A DNA stretch of 64,000 bases from Rotaria sordida (lineage: Eukaryota; Rotifera; Eurotatoria; Philodinida; Philodinidae). This document shows positions 1 to 14,279 of this stretch, one piece after another (positions within the stretch are counted from its first letter, which is position 1; every line of letters begins with the position of its first letter). A program made the translations under genes and the position numbers. The notes under the pieces are model-generated. The model saw only the letters and a program-made list of their open reading frames with translations, was not told where the DNA came from and searched no databases. The DNA lies in contig CAJNOL010000109.1 of NCBI GenBank assembly GCA_905250125.1, forward strand, positions 1 to 64,000. The letters are read 5' to 3'.

Positions 1-3000
1 CTCGTGTAAAATTTCCATCTTTAACTTCAATTAAATGTATACGTTTTGCTTGTTTATCATTAATAAATTTTTTTACATGATCAACTATTGTTGACATACG
101 TTCGCCACTATCTTCAGCTGTTTCCATTAGAATAACATAAAGATGTACATTAAGAAGATCCGTATCATTAGAACGCATAACAACATGATAAAAATTAGTT
201 AACAATCGTTTTAGCGTAGGAAGACGTCCACTAACAGGTACAATCATATGTATAGGAGTAGAAGATGAAGTTATAATCGTTGTATTTATATTATTAGTCA
301 CCGGTGTGGTTAAATTAGCATGATAAGGAGAACCAGCTCCAGAAGAAGATAATATTGCACTTGAATATGCTGATGGTAATTCACGAAAGTAAAGAGGACG
401 AAATTTTTGCACGACATATACACGTTTTCGTACGGGTACCTGAATAATAAAACAAAAAAAAAGAATTACGATAAAAATTTCATTTCAATTTTTGTGAAAC
501 ACAAATCAACAAAAGTGTTCAAATATATAGGAACCCCTTAGCAACATTCCCTCTGCGTCATAAACCGTGACGGACGTTGTTGATATACGATCAATGATGT
601 CTCATTATAATATATGAACTATTTCCTTATTGCATTTGTGAAAGATAAATTAAAAGGATAGTGAAAAAAAGGTATCGCAAAATAGATAGAATAACAGAAT
701 CTTCTTGTAATCAGCAACAATCAACTACATCATGTTTCATGTTTTAATCTCGTAGGAATTACGCTAATAGTTTGTTTTTTTTTTTATTAAAATAACTTAC
801 CGACATTTTTTTACCAGAAAATTTTCGATAGATAAGAAATAAATCTAAAATAAAATTCATTCCATATCTCGGTTGATGTTTGTAATAACCATATAAAGTT
901 TTTTTATATTCTAAAAATCGACCCATATTTCTTGAAATTTTATTTACGTCTTCCATATATGTTCGAACAACTTCATCAAAACATTGTTTATATGCTGGTT
1001 CAATAGATCGAACAGGTAATTCTGTATTTGCTGAATATTGACTAGCAGTAAAGAATGTGTATATGCCATATTCATTTTTGTCATATAAACTATTATTTTT
1101 TTGACGTGAAAATTTATTATGATAATTATTTAATGTTTTTGTACGTGTTAAATAGTCGTGATTATTATTATTATTTTTAAACATTGATAAACCAGAATTG
1201 AATGGAAAAGGAAATATTAAATCATTCGATAAGAATGATGATGATGAAAGAGAAGATAATGATGAACTACGAGATTGATTAAAATATTTTCGTAATGCAT
1301 CCCATAAGTGATGATCTGAAAATTAAATAACAAAATAAATAAATAGATTATCTCTTTGTTTGTTTGTTTTTTTTTTTAAAATCTTCTATCTGTACCTTGT
1401 TGTTCATTATTATTATTATTATTATTAAATAATCGAAATGTATTATTATATAATGACATAATTTGTTCAGCAATATGTTGATCAGGCATATTCAATATTT
1501 TATATTGTTGTTTTAATTTAATTTTAATTTGTTCATTTTTTGTTTTTTGTATTAATTTTGAAAGATTTTTTGCTTGAAGTTTTATTTGATTTTCAATATT
1601 GAGAATTTGATCATAAACATCAATTTGACGACGTAATAACATTTTTCGTTGTTCTACATCCATAATTTTTCGTTGTAAAGCAAAATTATGTACACGCGTA
1701 AATACACGAATGTCTTTTATTGAATGAAGACTAACAGCACGTAGAATATCTGTAGATACAAGATTTGATGCTCGATAACCATCAGTTTTATTAGGATGAT
1801 TATATAAAATATGTTGCATTTCATATGACCATGTACATGAAGTATTAGCATATTTATGTACACATCGACCAAGTTCAACATCTTCATGATAAGTATAAAA
1901 ATTTTTTAAACACTTTTTAATATGTGGAGTAAAACGTGCTAAAGTTTCACGTGATAATATTATACCAGGTCCGCCCATACAAAAATTTTCATTTTCACCT
2001 AAAGCTAATTTACCATATTCTTCTTTTGTTCCCACACCTGGTTGGCCAATATAATATGGTTTACCTAAAATACAAAACAAAAAAAAATTTTTTTTTTTTT
2101 AATTAAAATAAAACGAAAGTATTTAAAATAAAAAATTTACGATTATCTATTGAACGAAGTAATTTTTCTAAATTATCTGTTCTTATATAAACATCATCAT
2201 CAACACGCATAAACCATTCAAATTTATTTAAATAATGATCATATATATATTTCATCATAAGAAAAGATTTTTTCTGTGGTGGATATGTATCTGTAACGGA
2301 TGGTAAACTAACAAGATTAATACTTGTATCATTTGTTGTTGAACCTTCACTTGAAAAAAATATAACTTGACCAGGTACTTTTTCTGCCCATGTACGCATA
2401 ACAGTTGGTGCACGTGTTGTTAAAAAATCTTTACTTGTCATAACAGCAATAAGAATTAATTGTTTTTTTTTTGATACACGTGGTAAATTAATAGATGCAA
2501 CAAGTAATGAATTTGTTCTATTATTATTATTATTATTATTAAATAAATTATTTGATTCATGTTGAGAGGATAAATCATCCGTTATACAACGTTTAACATT
2601 ACAAAGAAGAACAAGACCAGATTGAAAACCAATAACAGTAGATATAAGTAAAAATATTAATGATAACCACCATGATGGACCACGAATATTATTTCCAACA
2701 CGATTATTATTCGGTGGTGTAATAGATGATCGAGATGTTTTTACAGATGGTGAGTTGGTAGTTGGATTCTAAATAAAAAACAAAAAAAAAAGAAAAAGAT
2801 ATTTTATATAAGATTTAATTTGTCATTGAAAACATAAATCAAAAGTTAATTCTTATATATTGATTTTTTTTGGTTTTATTCTAGGAGAGTTCTATTTTTC
2901 CTTCAGTGGTTTTTTTGTTCTATATTATTGTACACATGAAGAAAAAAAAAAAGACAGGCAAAGTTTTATTGCTTTAAACATAAGTCGAGTATAGATCAAT

Positions 3001-4455
3001 TTTAACAAAACTGTCACTTTTCATTTTTTGAAGTGTGTCTCATTTTTCTTCGTTTTTCTCTGATTTGTTCAAGTATCCTTTTATAAAAGAAAATACAAAC
3101 ATGTCATGATACGACATAACAAGAACAACATTTCATTTTTTTTTTCTTTTTTATCATACTTTTAACATTTTTTTTTTTGGTTGAAATTATTGTATGCTAT
3201 TATTTCGATGGAAGTTCATAAGTTCCTTATTTGATATATATTATATTAATAATCAATATCTTACATATAGTAAATTCTTTTCTCTTTTTTTTTCTTTGCT
3301 CTTTTCTTGTCTTTCTCTTTCATATGAAGATTTTTTTTTTTTTTTTTCATTATAATTGCGAGTAACATAGACAAGTACATATACAACAAAAAGCATTACA
3401 TATAACATGCCGCTAGTTATTAAAGAAACAGTGATCTCGTTTAATTTTGTTCTTAAGAGTAAACTTTTATGTCAATAGAGAGCATTTTTTTTTCCTCCTT
3501 TGAAAATCAATATTAGACCTGACATCAACACAAAAAAAAAGGGAGCTTGATTCACTAAAGGAATTCGATATTAAATCACAGAGAATGTATAAAGAGTAAC
3601 CGAATAAATGAAAGTATTTTATATATACATATATATATATTTTTTTTTTGAATTTAATCTTCATTGGCCTTGCTTATAAAATTTTGAAGAAAAAGTTTTC
3701 TTATTATTATTCTTTACTTTTAAAAAAAAACATGAATAATGTAGAGATATATTAATTAAACATCTATACCTTGTAAAAAAATTTTATAAGTTATATTCTC
3801 AAACAATGATCATTTTTTCAAATACATTGATGAAATACATCTACGCCTTTCTCCTTTTGTTGTTTTAAAGTATACAAAAAGATCATACGATTAAAATCGA
3901 ATAGAACGAATATTAGTTGTTTTGACTAAAGGAAATAAGACGACAGTCAAATCTATGTAAAAGAGAAATGCAAAAAAATACTGAACTCGACAAGATTATG
4001 TATATACATATGTCGTTCACTTCAAAGTAATCGTTAAAATAATAATAATTTTAATTAAATAGGTTCGATAATGTTACGAATTTCTTTTTCATTTTTAATC
4101 AAATTGAAAGAAAATTTGTGTTATGTAAACTATAATGAAATAAGTATTTTATATATATATATATATGTGTGCATGTGAAATATTGATCCATTGTTTTTTT
4201 GTTTATGAATAAATGTGAGAGAAAAAAAAAAAAAGGAAACTTTTAAATAGAAATAAAAAATAATAAACTTACAAGAGAAAACTCTATTAATGGAACTGAC
4301 GAATGACTGGCACTATTGTTGGCACATTTATTGTAACTGTCTGATGTTTCAGAAAGTCTAGCTTTTGAACGATTCGATTTAGACAGATATTTTTGTTCGT
4401 CGCCGACAGATCCAAAGAGATTTTCAATTAGTTCAAATAGTTTAAATAAAGGCAT
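1..4455 (-). CDS. CHSY: Chondroitin sulfate synthase (CHSY-like), 3' end outside window
   Basis: Type II Golgi glycosyltransferase that polymerises chondroitin by alternating GlcA and GalNAc transfer. Modelled exons (minus): 4455-4273, 2768-2141, 2064-1396, 1315-801, 439-1; all donor/acceptor phases agree (0, 1, 1, 0). The first exon is the least certain. Residues about 94-116 form one membrane segment after a cytosolic tail. The beta-3-glycosyltransferase half carries RVDDDVYIR with the metal-binding Asp cluster (about residues 251-253), then KPYYIGQPG and NFCMGGPG, both close to CHSY1. The exon 4/5 junction reads KKMS|VPVRKR, as in CHSY1. The chain reaches the start of the second (GT7-like) domain and leaves the window at base 1, so about 200 C-terminal residues are missing here. 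Asn-rich runs from AAT repeats lie in the linkers and are probably lineage-specific. The 1.5-kb first intron (2769-4272) holds only low-complexity AT DNA. Confidence 0.93.
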
Positions 4456-7331
4456 GAGATAATTGATATTTGTATAAATAATAATGATGTTGTCTTCAAA
4501 CCAATAATGATATCAAGAATAATAATAATAATAATAATACTTCATACACTAATATATATATATATATATATCGTACAGTTATTAAAATCTGAATAGATTA
4601 AATTGAATGGATACAAAAATTAACTGATGGACGGTGATTATAGATGGCTACTTGTGTTTATTCAAAGAATAGAATATGTAATATTACATCATGACAGCTT
4701 GACAACATTATTTTGTTATGGTACGACAAAAAAAAAAAGTCCAATAAAAAAAAAATGTTTTAATACGTAGGCAGATGGATATTGCGAAAGAAAAGAAAAG
4801 AGAAGAAGAAAAAAAAAACGAAGTGAACCGAATAAAAGAAAGAAGAAAAAAAATTGTAATTTTTTGTCTAAAATCATGAGTTTAATAATTCGGTACGACC
4901 CGCCCTTACATGTGCTTAAGAAATGAATGATTCAAACTTTTTTTTTTTTTTTTCGTTGTCAAGTGAAAGATGTGAAAAAAAAGAGTTAAGTTAGAAAAAA
5001 AAGAAAAAAGAATTCAATATGAGCACATGGAATATAATCACCTTTCGGCAACTAAATACACATACAGGTTGAGAAGCTCTTCAAGTTCAATAAATAAATG
5101 AATAGTAGCAGGTAGCAGTGAATATGAATTTCAAAAGCAAATTCAAATCATACAGAATGACGCCTAAAGCAATAGCCTTTTATGTTTTAAGTTGACAACT
5201 ATAAAAGAATAAAATTCGAGAAAAACTTAATTTTCTTTTTTTTTAATAGTTCTTCTCTAAACATAAACGAAAAAATTTCATTCAAATCGTCAAGCAAGCA
5301 ACTTTTATTTCATTCATTTAATCCTTTTCTCTTTTTTTATTTTTTTTTATTGCTATTTTTTTTTTTTTTTTTTTGCAGATATTCATTGAGTTACATTGCC
5401 TATGCTAAGTCATATGATCTCTTTTCAGTTTGTTTGACGTCATTGTAACTCACAACAACAACAACAACAACATTTTATTAATCAAATATTTTCAATCTTG
5501 TATTATAATCCATAGAAACATTTTCCTATTAAAATTATATGTCATTTTAGTAATATTTCATTCAATACTAATATAATCTTAATATAACGAAATAACTTAA
5601 GCATATTTTCAAGTGTTGTCAGTAGTGTGTTAAATTTAAATATGAGTATTTTTTTAAAAAAAAAAGTGTGTAGGTGTATAAACATGATCTTTACTAAAAA
5701 AAACACAAACTACTGTCTGATGTCGTATGATTTGTAATGGTATACTTGTTCGTATAAAAGCATGTACTCACAAAAATCATTTTATCGTTCATTCAACATA
5801 TTCGATTTTTGTTTAGATGAATGATTTTGTAAGTATGTTGTGTTGTTTTTTTTTTTTTTATGTAATAGACACTCTTATGAAATCATTGAGTATTATACAT
5901 AAGTATAACGACTAACGTTCTAGAAAATCTAATAGTAAATATTTTCTTCTCATATTTTATCATAGAGATTAGTTACTGTTATATTGATTCTTTTGTTTTC
6001 ATGTTCATTGATCGATTATTTAGGGATTTTCAAGGTTGTAATTTATTATTTTTTTTTTTCGTATTATCTTCATCATTCAAATTAATCTTATGTTTTATAG
6101 TACAGATCTCATAGTATCTTAAGAGAAATTGAGAATAAAATAGAATTATTTGATTAGAAATAAAAGAAGAAAAAAAGAAAGAAGGAGACGCAAACATTTG
6201 TAAAATTTGATCTTGAATAACGAATAATAAGAATCCGAAAACCAAATAAAGTTGTATTTATTTCATGAGGAAGAAGATACGAATGTTAACAATAATGAAT
6301 ATATAGTATACCTTAAAAGGAAAATAACGCTAACAAACCTGTTGTATAACATCAATGGGAGATTTAAATATGGATGTCACGATTATATTATCGAATTGAT
6401 TTGTTTTATGAATAATTCTCTTCATAATACATTTATGAAAGCATTTTACTTCGTTCTAAAAAATTATAAAAAAAAACAAAAAGACAAATAATTTTATAAT
6501 AGAAGAATAACGCGTTTATTATCTTATATATAACATACACGTATATATAAGGATGTAGAACTGAATACATATAAGAAAAAACAATACCAATAATCTATCT
6601 CTGTTTCTTAGAAGACAAAAAAAAAAAAAAAAATAAGGAGGATATGTAAACAATACTATAGCGGATTCATGCTCATTTTTCTTTTCTTCCAGATGGTGAA
6701 TATTAATCGATCATAGCCATTGATAATTACTTGTATTTCTTCGTGAGACATTACATGTTCTTTTATTACAACTAAAGAACAAAATAGCACAGCTGTCTTA
6801 TATTCACTTACTATACTATGATATACTTTTCATACACAACTACTAATAAATAGTTTTCTTTTACATATGAATACTATACTGTTGAATAATTTCTGTATGA
6901 AGAATTTATCAAGTGAACATGTTCATAATTTTGCATAAATTCGTTATTATATGTTATACAAAGAGTATTGATTTTTGTAGATACAAGCCTATTGGATAAT
7001 GTTAATTGAGTTTTAGTTGTAGTAATTATTTTAGCTAATAGTTTTGCTTATCGATATACAATCATTTTGTTTTAAGACATTTGTTGAAAGTATTTTTTTT
7101 AAATTATCTTCGATAGAAAAAAAATCATCATGTTAGCTCAATATAACGATTAGGAAATTTTTTTTGATGAATTAAATTTTGTTGAATATGATCGATTAAA
7201 GAAATATAGTGAATACATGGAAATGATAGTAAATGCCGAGTACTAAATTCATCACATATAAATCGGTGAAAATTCTTCTAATTAGAAGAACTGCAAATGA
7301 AGAATCTCTAATAGCTAAAGTTTGAATTTAT
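4456..7331. other. Intergenic, AT-rich, no supported gene
   Basis: This is the upstream flank of the chondroitin synthase gene. It contains homopolymer A/T tracts, an AAT run near 4518 and a TA run near 4553. Short open frames (for example around 6252-6491) have no recognisable domain, no splice context and AT-driven composition, so I do not call them genes. The promoter must lie here but no specific element could be identified. Confidence 0.6.
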
Positions 7332-7946
7332 GAGGAAACTACCCGAATTGATACCCATCGTTTGAACTTATATTTTGCTCATAGATAGGACTCATAATGT
7401 AGATTACAAAAAAATCCTCAAAGGGTTCATGCCATTAGACCTTTCTTCTTGAGTTATGGTTATTCTACTGGACTTCCAGCTTATTCTAGGCTATCACGTG
7501 AAAAATCATATCAAGAAGTGTTTTGGCCTAAAATTCTTCCCAAAAAATAACTCTCATTATCCTTATAATATCTTGAAAGTTTTAGCTCACGAGGATATTT
7601 CCCTTCTGAGATAGCATGTTTGCAAAAAAACATTACTTTCATACAAGAGCTCCAAAAATAACTCGGTTGTTAGACATATGATATCTTAAGAGGAAATCAT
7701 CCGTTTGAACTGATACTCTCAGGATATCATAAGAGCTATTGTTGAGAAGAATTTCAGACTGAAACTTCTTGTTGTGATTCTTCTTGTGATATTCTAGGCT
7801 AGGCTGAAAATTCAGTAAAATGATCATAACTCAAGAAGAAAGGTTTAATGGTACGAACCTTTTCAGAATTTTTATGTACGCTATGAATTCTACCTATGAG
7901 CAAAATATAAGCTCAAATAGAGATTATCAGTTGGATGGGTTCTCTC
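7332..7946. repeat. Foldback repeat, about 615-bp imperfect palindrome
   Basis: The sequence from 7332 towards the centre near 7639 matches the reverse complement of the sequence from 7946 inwards. Anchors include TTATATTTTGCTCATAG near 7368 against its complement near 7899, and CTTTCTTCTTGAGTTATG near 7441 against its complement near 7831. The arms have diverged by point changes and small indels, so the insertion is old. No transposase frame is present. The structure matches a non-autonomous foldback/long-TIR element; the superfamily cannot be assigned. Confidence 0.8.
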
Positions 7947-10569
7947 GTTAGTAAGTTAGTTTGTTACAAATGTTTCGTATCATTTCTTAAAGTAACTAGT
8001 CTTATATTCTTAACCCCTCATCCAACTATAGAATGATTACAGAAAACTAAATAATATATAGAATTCCAAAGCTTTAAGAACATCTTTTCTTGTAAATTTC
8101 ATAAGTTATTAGTATGTAAAAAAAGAATATGTCGTTTCATCATTTTATCTTCAAAATATCGGACTTGAAAAAAAAACCGATAATTTAGAATATATATGAA
8201 ATCAATTGAAAATTTTCAAACAAAATATTCTTTACTTTCAAAAAGTAAAAATCTTTGAAATTTGCTGTGTGATATAGATTAATAAAGAGGTCTACTAGTG
8301 ATTAATATAAGTTTTAAAGTTTTACAATAGCTTGGCAATTTACAGACTGTAAGGCGTCAAATGGAACATATTGCTACTATCGAGCAGACCGATGACAATC
8401 AAGAATAAAGTTACTGTATGTATTGTAAATCTCATCGTATGAGAACTTGAAATAATATTTAATATGGATAAAATGTCTCAAGTGATTACAGAATGTCTCG
8501 AAGAAATATAGAGGATTATTTGATAATATGAGACAAAACAGATGTATTGTTTCAAAATTCACTTTTATGTATTTATTTCTTCCTTTTCTATTACTATATA
8601 CAATGGAATTTTAACTGCTTTTACATATTCAATACTATCATAAGAGAAAAACAAATATTAGTGCTTTTCATGCTATTTAACTAAAACTGCCTTGCATCAA
8701 GAACAGAACATCTAATAGATCTGACCACAACATTAGTATATTAGATAGATTGATATCCTGTTTATAAAAATTATTTTTATCAGTGATATTTTTGGAACAA
8801 CTATGGGGGATAAAAGGTTAACAAAAAGAAAGAGAATGTCGACCACCGTATAGAACATCAAAAATCATTATTACAACATTCAATCATATATTCATATGGT
8901 TTTTATTATCTCGTATCAGAGCATATCTTGATTATTTTCTAGTGATCAATTTCACTTTGATCAAAAAGAAAAATATCAAAATTCAAAAATCAAAAGCAAA
9001 AACAAAATGTCGCATATAGAGATATCGAAAAATAAAATGTAGATAACTAAAAATATCGAATAATAAATATGCCGAACTCTAAAGAGATCAAAAAATAAAA
9101 AATGTTCTTTTACTCAGATGTCAAAATTATATAAATTATTACGATTTTAAAGGTTAAAAAATTCAATATATTTATTTCATTTGTAGTATTAGTATTCGTC
9201 AAGATATGGATAAGAATATGAGTTTTGATTAGAAGACACTTATCGTCTAATTCCTCATACTTCAGAATCACAATCATACTTCACACCTACATCTTTCCGT
9301 GCAACATTAGTTTGAAGACTCAATCTAACCATGTTATCCTACAGACTCACAACTATTTAATTTTCAGATAGTCTATCTAAAAGATAAAATCAATTAATCA
9401 AACATGCCTTAATCACTAGATAAAATGTTGTAACCAAGATAAAATTTAAGTTTAATATATATGAATAACTATGCTTAGTAACCCAAACATTTATAAAGTA
9501 AAAAATTGATTGATTCTATCGTGTGAGTTGTTATGTCTGCATGAATCAGTATTGTTGGTTACGCCCTACATAATACACTGTCGAAATCTTCTTATCGATT
9601 TTGTTATTTTCTTATCGATAGTTTTGTTGACTCTACTTGACTGTTGCATATTTTTGTTAGAAAAAAAAAAAAGAAGTTTTTTCGCCTCGTTCGTTATTGA
9701 TTTTTGAAAGTAATTGTCATCGAATGATGTCAAAAGTTTAACTATACTCTTTTCTGCCGACGTCAACAAATAAACGACTCTTTAAAAAAAAATAGAAAGA
9801 AACTTTAGAAAAGTCAACAAAACGAGCGAACAATGAGAAGTATGTTCTCCTGAAGAAGTATATTTTCGAATGTTTTTCATCGAAAATTCGAATCTATCCA
9901 AGTCGAATAATAAATACTAAATGAAATTCAAATATTGAACAAGATCGTCATTTTTTTTTTCTAACTCTTGAAAGACTATGATACTGAAATCTGTTGTATC
10001 GGAAAACAAAAAAGTTTAAACGAGAAATTTCGATTAAAACTTGTTTTATTCATTAAGAAGTATCAAATCCTTTTTTTCAGTTTCTTTCATTTCAAAATCT
10101 AATGATTTATTGAGAACATTACTCATGAATATATTTAATGTAGTAATTACTTATTGTTGATTGTAAATGTTGATGATTCTGATGTCTATTAGCGATTAAT
10201 GTAACGATTAAGTAATTTTATTCAAAGAACAGAATAAAATTTTTTCAACGAAAAACAAAAAAACTATATACGACTGCTATTATTAGTTTATATATTAACA
10301 TATGATTACTCTAGTTTTTAGACAGAACAATTAATGATTATTTAAAATTATTAAAAAATATAGATTTGATTCTTCGAATCTCGGTAGATGGCGGGATATA
10401 CAGCATTATGTTTACACCTATTTATCAATCATCCTATTAATTTGGGAATAAAATACTTTTAAAGTACATAAAATCTTGTTAAATTATTCTCTATAACAAT
10501 AAATGTAGGAATAACTACATAAGAGCCACGCATGATTTTTAATATAATTGTTCAATAGAAAATTTTAGA
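7947..10569. other. Intergenic, no supported gene
   Basis: Unique-looking AT-rich DNA between two foldback repeats. Short open frames on both strands (around 8377-8562 and 9510-9769) overlap each other and lack domains or intron signals. I see no RNA gene or structured repeat here. Confidence 0.5.
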
Positions 10570-11830
10570 TTCGGATGAAAATGATTGTAGAGCAAATTTA
10601 TTTTCCGACATGTAGATAAATTTTAGAATTTAATGGATGATTTTTGACTGAAATATGATGATCAGATTATAAGTATCCATAATATCCTTTTTTATTCATT
10701 TCATATATTTTTTCTTGTCAATCATTTATTTTGAGATATTTTTTATGATGTCTTCTCGCCAGTACGAACTAGAATTTTGAAAATTTTATCAAATATACAC
10801 ATTTTGAGATAGACAATTCCATCATCCTATCCAATAATGTTCATGTGATGACTAAGTTTTATCTAAACTTCTCACTTTCGTTCTACTTACCATCTTATAT
10901 ATTAGGCTCAAAATCTAAAAAGTGACATTGTGGATTTCTGACTTCTACTGTTATGTGGAAAAAACGGAATAATTTTTGTATCATAAACAGAATTTAGTAA
11001 TAGATATAAAACTACTAAACTAGTAAGATATGTTATACTTGTTATAATCATTCGTTTTAATTTTAAATCAAAATCGTTTATAAAGTTTTGTTGAAAATTT
11101 AATTTTCTATTGAATAGTATATAACTTATCTATTGAATCCTACGAAGATAATTCCCTTTTTCTCAGAGTCACAAAGATGCGTATCTGATGGAATACTAAA
11201 ATAAGGTGAACGTCGTACCAATCAAACTAAAAATTTATTGAAGTAACTACTAACTTTGACTTCTACAATTGTTGAAAGTTTAATGTGAAACAAACATTGT
11301 TTTGTAATAAAATCGACTAACCTGTAATCATCTTCCATCTTATACAATATAGAAAAATTTATTATTTTGTGATGACGTTTTGTTAGTTCAAACTATTGAT
11401 TGCATATTCAAGTAGCACCAAATCAGTAGTCTTTAGCGAAAAAGTTTAAGCATATTCTATCACATTAATCTGAAGAAATGTTATCATAAAAATAGACAAC
11501 TTTTGAGCTTAATATATAAGATAGCGAGTATAGAACAAAACTGAGAAGTTTAGTGAAACTTAGTCATCACATGAACATTATTGGATAGGATGATTGGAGA
11601 TTGGCCATCTTAAAATGAATGTCTGGTGAAATTTTCATCAAAATTTTAATTCTTATTAACAAGGACATATCATAAAAATATTTCAAAACAAATGATTAAC
11701 AAAAAATATATGTGAAATGAATAAAAAAGTATTACAAATACTTATAATTCAATTATCATATTTCAGTCGAAAATCATTCATTAGATCTAAAAATTTGCTT
11801 CATAAGATGAGATCATTTTTATTCAAATAA
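10570..11830. repeat. Foldback repeat, about 1.26-kb imperfect palindrome
   Basis: The left arm (about 10570-10920) and right arm (about 11490-11830) are reverse complements. The best block is CATCCTATCCAATAATGTTC near 10820 against its complement near 11578, continuing through ATGTGATGACTAAGTTT. A second block around the phrase GACTGAAATATGATGAT (10649) pairs with 11748-11775. The middle (about 10930-11480) pairs poorly, either because it is older or because it is internal cargo. No coding capacity seen. Confidence 0.8.
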
Positions 11831-14279
11831 AACATTACTATATTGGAAGTCGGTCATAGTTCACATACAATAACCCATAGACAAAAATGAAAAATAAATG
11901 AGTAAACAAGCAATTATGTATAGAAAAAAATAGGGCATATTTGCAGAAATCAAAAGAAATAAAAAATGAAAGTCTTCTTATTTAGTTTTATTTTATTAAT
12001 ATAAATGTTTCTTACTTATTCAAATCATTGTTCGACAATGATAATATATTGTAACCATATATATATCGAATAATCTAATAAATATACAACAACAACAAAA
12101 AAAATAAAAACATAAGAGAAAAACTATGTATATATAACGAAAACAGATAATAAAATACCTTGATGAAAAATATGGTTTTTTTTTCTTTAATGTGAAACAG
12201 CATGAATTTACATAACGAGTATATTTATTAAAAGCTTTGTTGAATATAAATCTAAAGAAGGTGAAAAACATCACCTAGAAAAGAAAAAGAGATTGCAACT
12301 GGAGAATATGATTACAGAAGAATAAAAAACAGACGAATGAAATCTGACAAGAAAACAGTCTTATATTTTAAATTTACTTCTGTAAGAATATTTTATTCGA
12401 ATCGGCTTATATTCTCAAAACAAGTTTTTCGATTTAGTTAATACAAAAAAAAAATAAATCTCTTCCACACAAAAAAAAAACAACGATCATAATAATCTAT
12501 ACATAGATGCTTGTTTTTTTCTTTTTTTTTTTATCTCATTGTCATAATTACATACCTGTAAATTAACTTAAATTTATTTCATTCATAATTGTAATTAAAA
12601 CGAATATAGAATATACTTTTCGTTCGTTTTTCACTCTATTGATTCATCACTTATTCGATCGTCATGACAGTCAAGCAAATTATTTACCTAAGTATGTATG
12701 TTACTTACATGCGTTTCTTTCGTTTTTTTTTTTTTTTTTCCTATTGACTTTTTCGTTCGATCTAAAAACATACATACAAACATCCACACACATGCTTTCG
12801 AACTTCAAGTATGATCAATTTAAAATCACGTATTTGATGTTTGAACAGAAAAAAGAAAAGAAGAGAATGATTCTCTATAGTTGACCAATTTCTATTCTTA
12901 ACATTTGCCAATTCAATCCCATTAACAAGAGCATCAAACAGTCAGTTACATCATCCATTATATACTTATATCTCATCTCATGATGTCATAAAAGAGTACT
13001 ACTTGAACAATATTGTACATGTCTGAGAAAAAAAAAAAAAAAAAAGAGGAAGCATACGAAATGCATACACCAACAAAGAATAAGAATATAATGGTCGTAA
13101 AATTTCACTGCTATTGTCAGTTTCTTTTTACAGAAGACTTAGATGTTCACAGCGTGCAATTGCCCACATACTCGATGACAATAAAAGAATGTTTCTACGA
13201 TAAAAATTTATATATAAAGATTTTTTTTTTTTTATTATCTTGCTTTAAATCAATTAAATAGTTATCATTAAAAAATATAATAAAATCCTATTGACATTTG
13301 ACACATGTGTGAATAAATGCTTGAATAAGCTTCAACATCTATTAATTTTTCACGATATAATTCAACATTAGTATTGTAACTTTTTTTAAATTCGATGTCG
13401 ATATACAATTATACATACAGTTAGCTGCATAACTAAGAGATTACGATCAGTATGGCTATGTTCTATGGTCTTAAGAGAAATCTATGTACTATAGTGTCTA
13501 TGATGTTTATTATTACAGTTGTTTTTTTGCTCTGGAGGTGACTAATGGCAGAACACAACTCCCAATCTGACACACTCTTCGTTAAGCCACTGTATATAGT
13601 GGTGATTTGAAATTCACTATTTTATTTTTTTTCTATATTCTACTCGAATATAAACGTTTGAATTCTGAAGAATAGAGTCAATTTTGACTGAAATTTGACT
13701 TGTTTTTCATATACAAAATGAAAAATGAATGTTTCTTTCTGTTTTTGTTGTGTCAATAAAACGAAATTTTCTTCCTCCCAGTATCGTTTTCTTTGACAAT
13801 AATAATAAGCTGAAGGTCGACAGAAAAAAAAATGTACGCAAAAACCTATACGATCATTATATATGACAGAATATATTCGAAAAATAATAAATATATACAA
13901 ATGATTAATTGACGCATAAATTGTACTGTAATATTTATTATTAATAATTTAAAGTCTATTGAAGAACTTAAATCAAATATTCATACATTTGCATATTGAC
14001 TTTTTGATATGATAAACCAAATTTTTTTTTTCATTTGAAATAGAATCTTTTGTTTTTTTGTTAAATTTTAAAAAACAAAAAGAAAAAAAAAAGAAAAATC
14101 AAACAATCAAACAAACAAACAAATAAAAAGATAATAAAGAAGTTTTCACTGCATAGATGTATGTTACGAGCTTGTTTACGTTAAGTATACATAAATAAAT
14201 TAACGTCATTAGTATCACGGGGTAATCAGATAAGTAAGTAGATCAAGTTGAATTTATTTTCTTGTTATATACATATCAA
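11831..14279. other. Intergenic, downstream of the MRL gene, no supported gene
   Basis: Low-complexity AT DNA with poly(A)/(T) runs. Small open frames around 12020-12274, 12639-12884, 13013-13261 and 13640-13900 show no family features. The last few hundred bases probably contain the 3' UTR of the adaptor gene ending at 14280. Confidence 0.5.

Noticed and set aside
6252-6491. 79-aa open frame
   Set aside because: AT-driven composition, no domain, no splice or conservation evidence.
12020-12274. 84-aa Phe/Tyr/Cys-rich frame resembling a membrane protein
   Set aside because: Poly(T)/TA-rich DNA translates to such hydrophobic runs; no start context, domain or homologue recognised.
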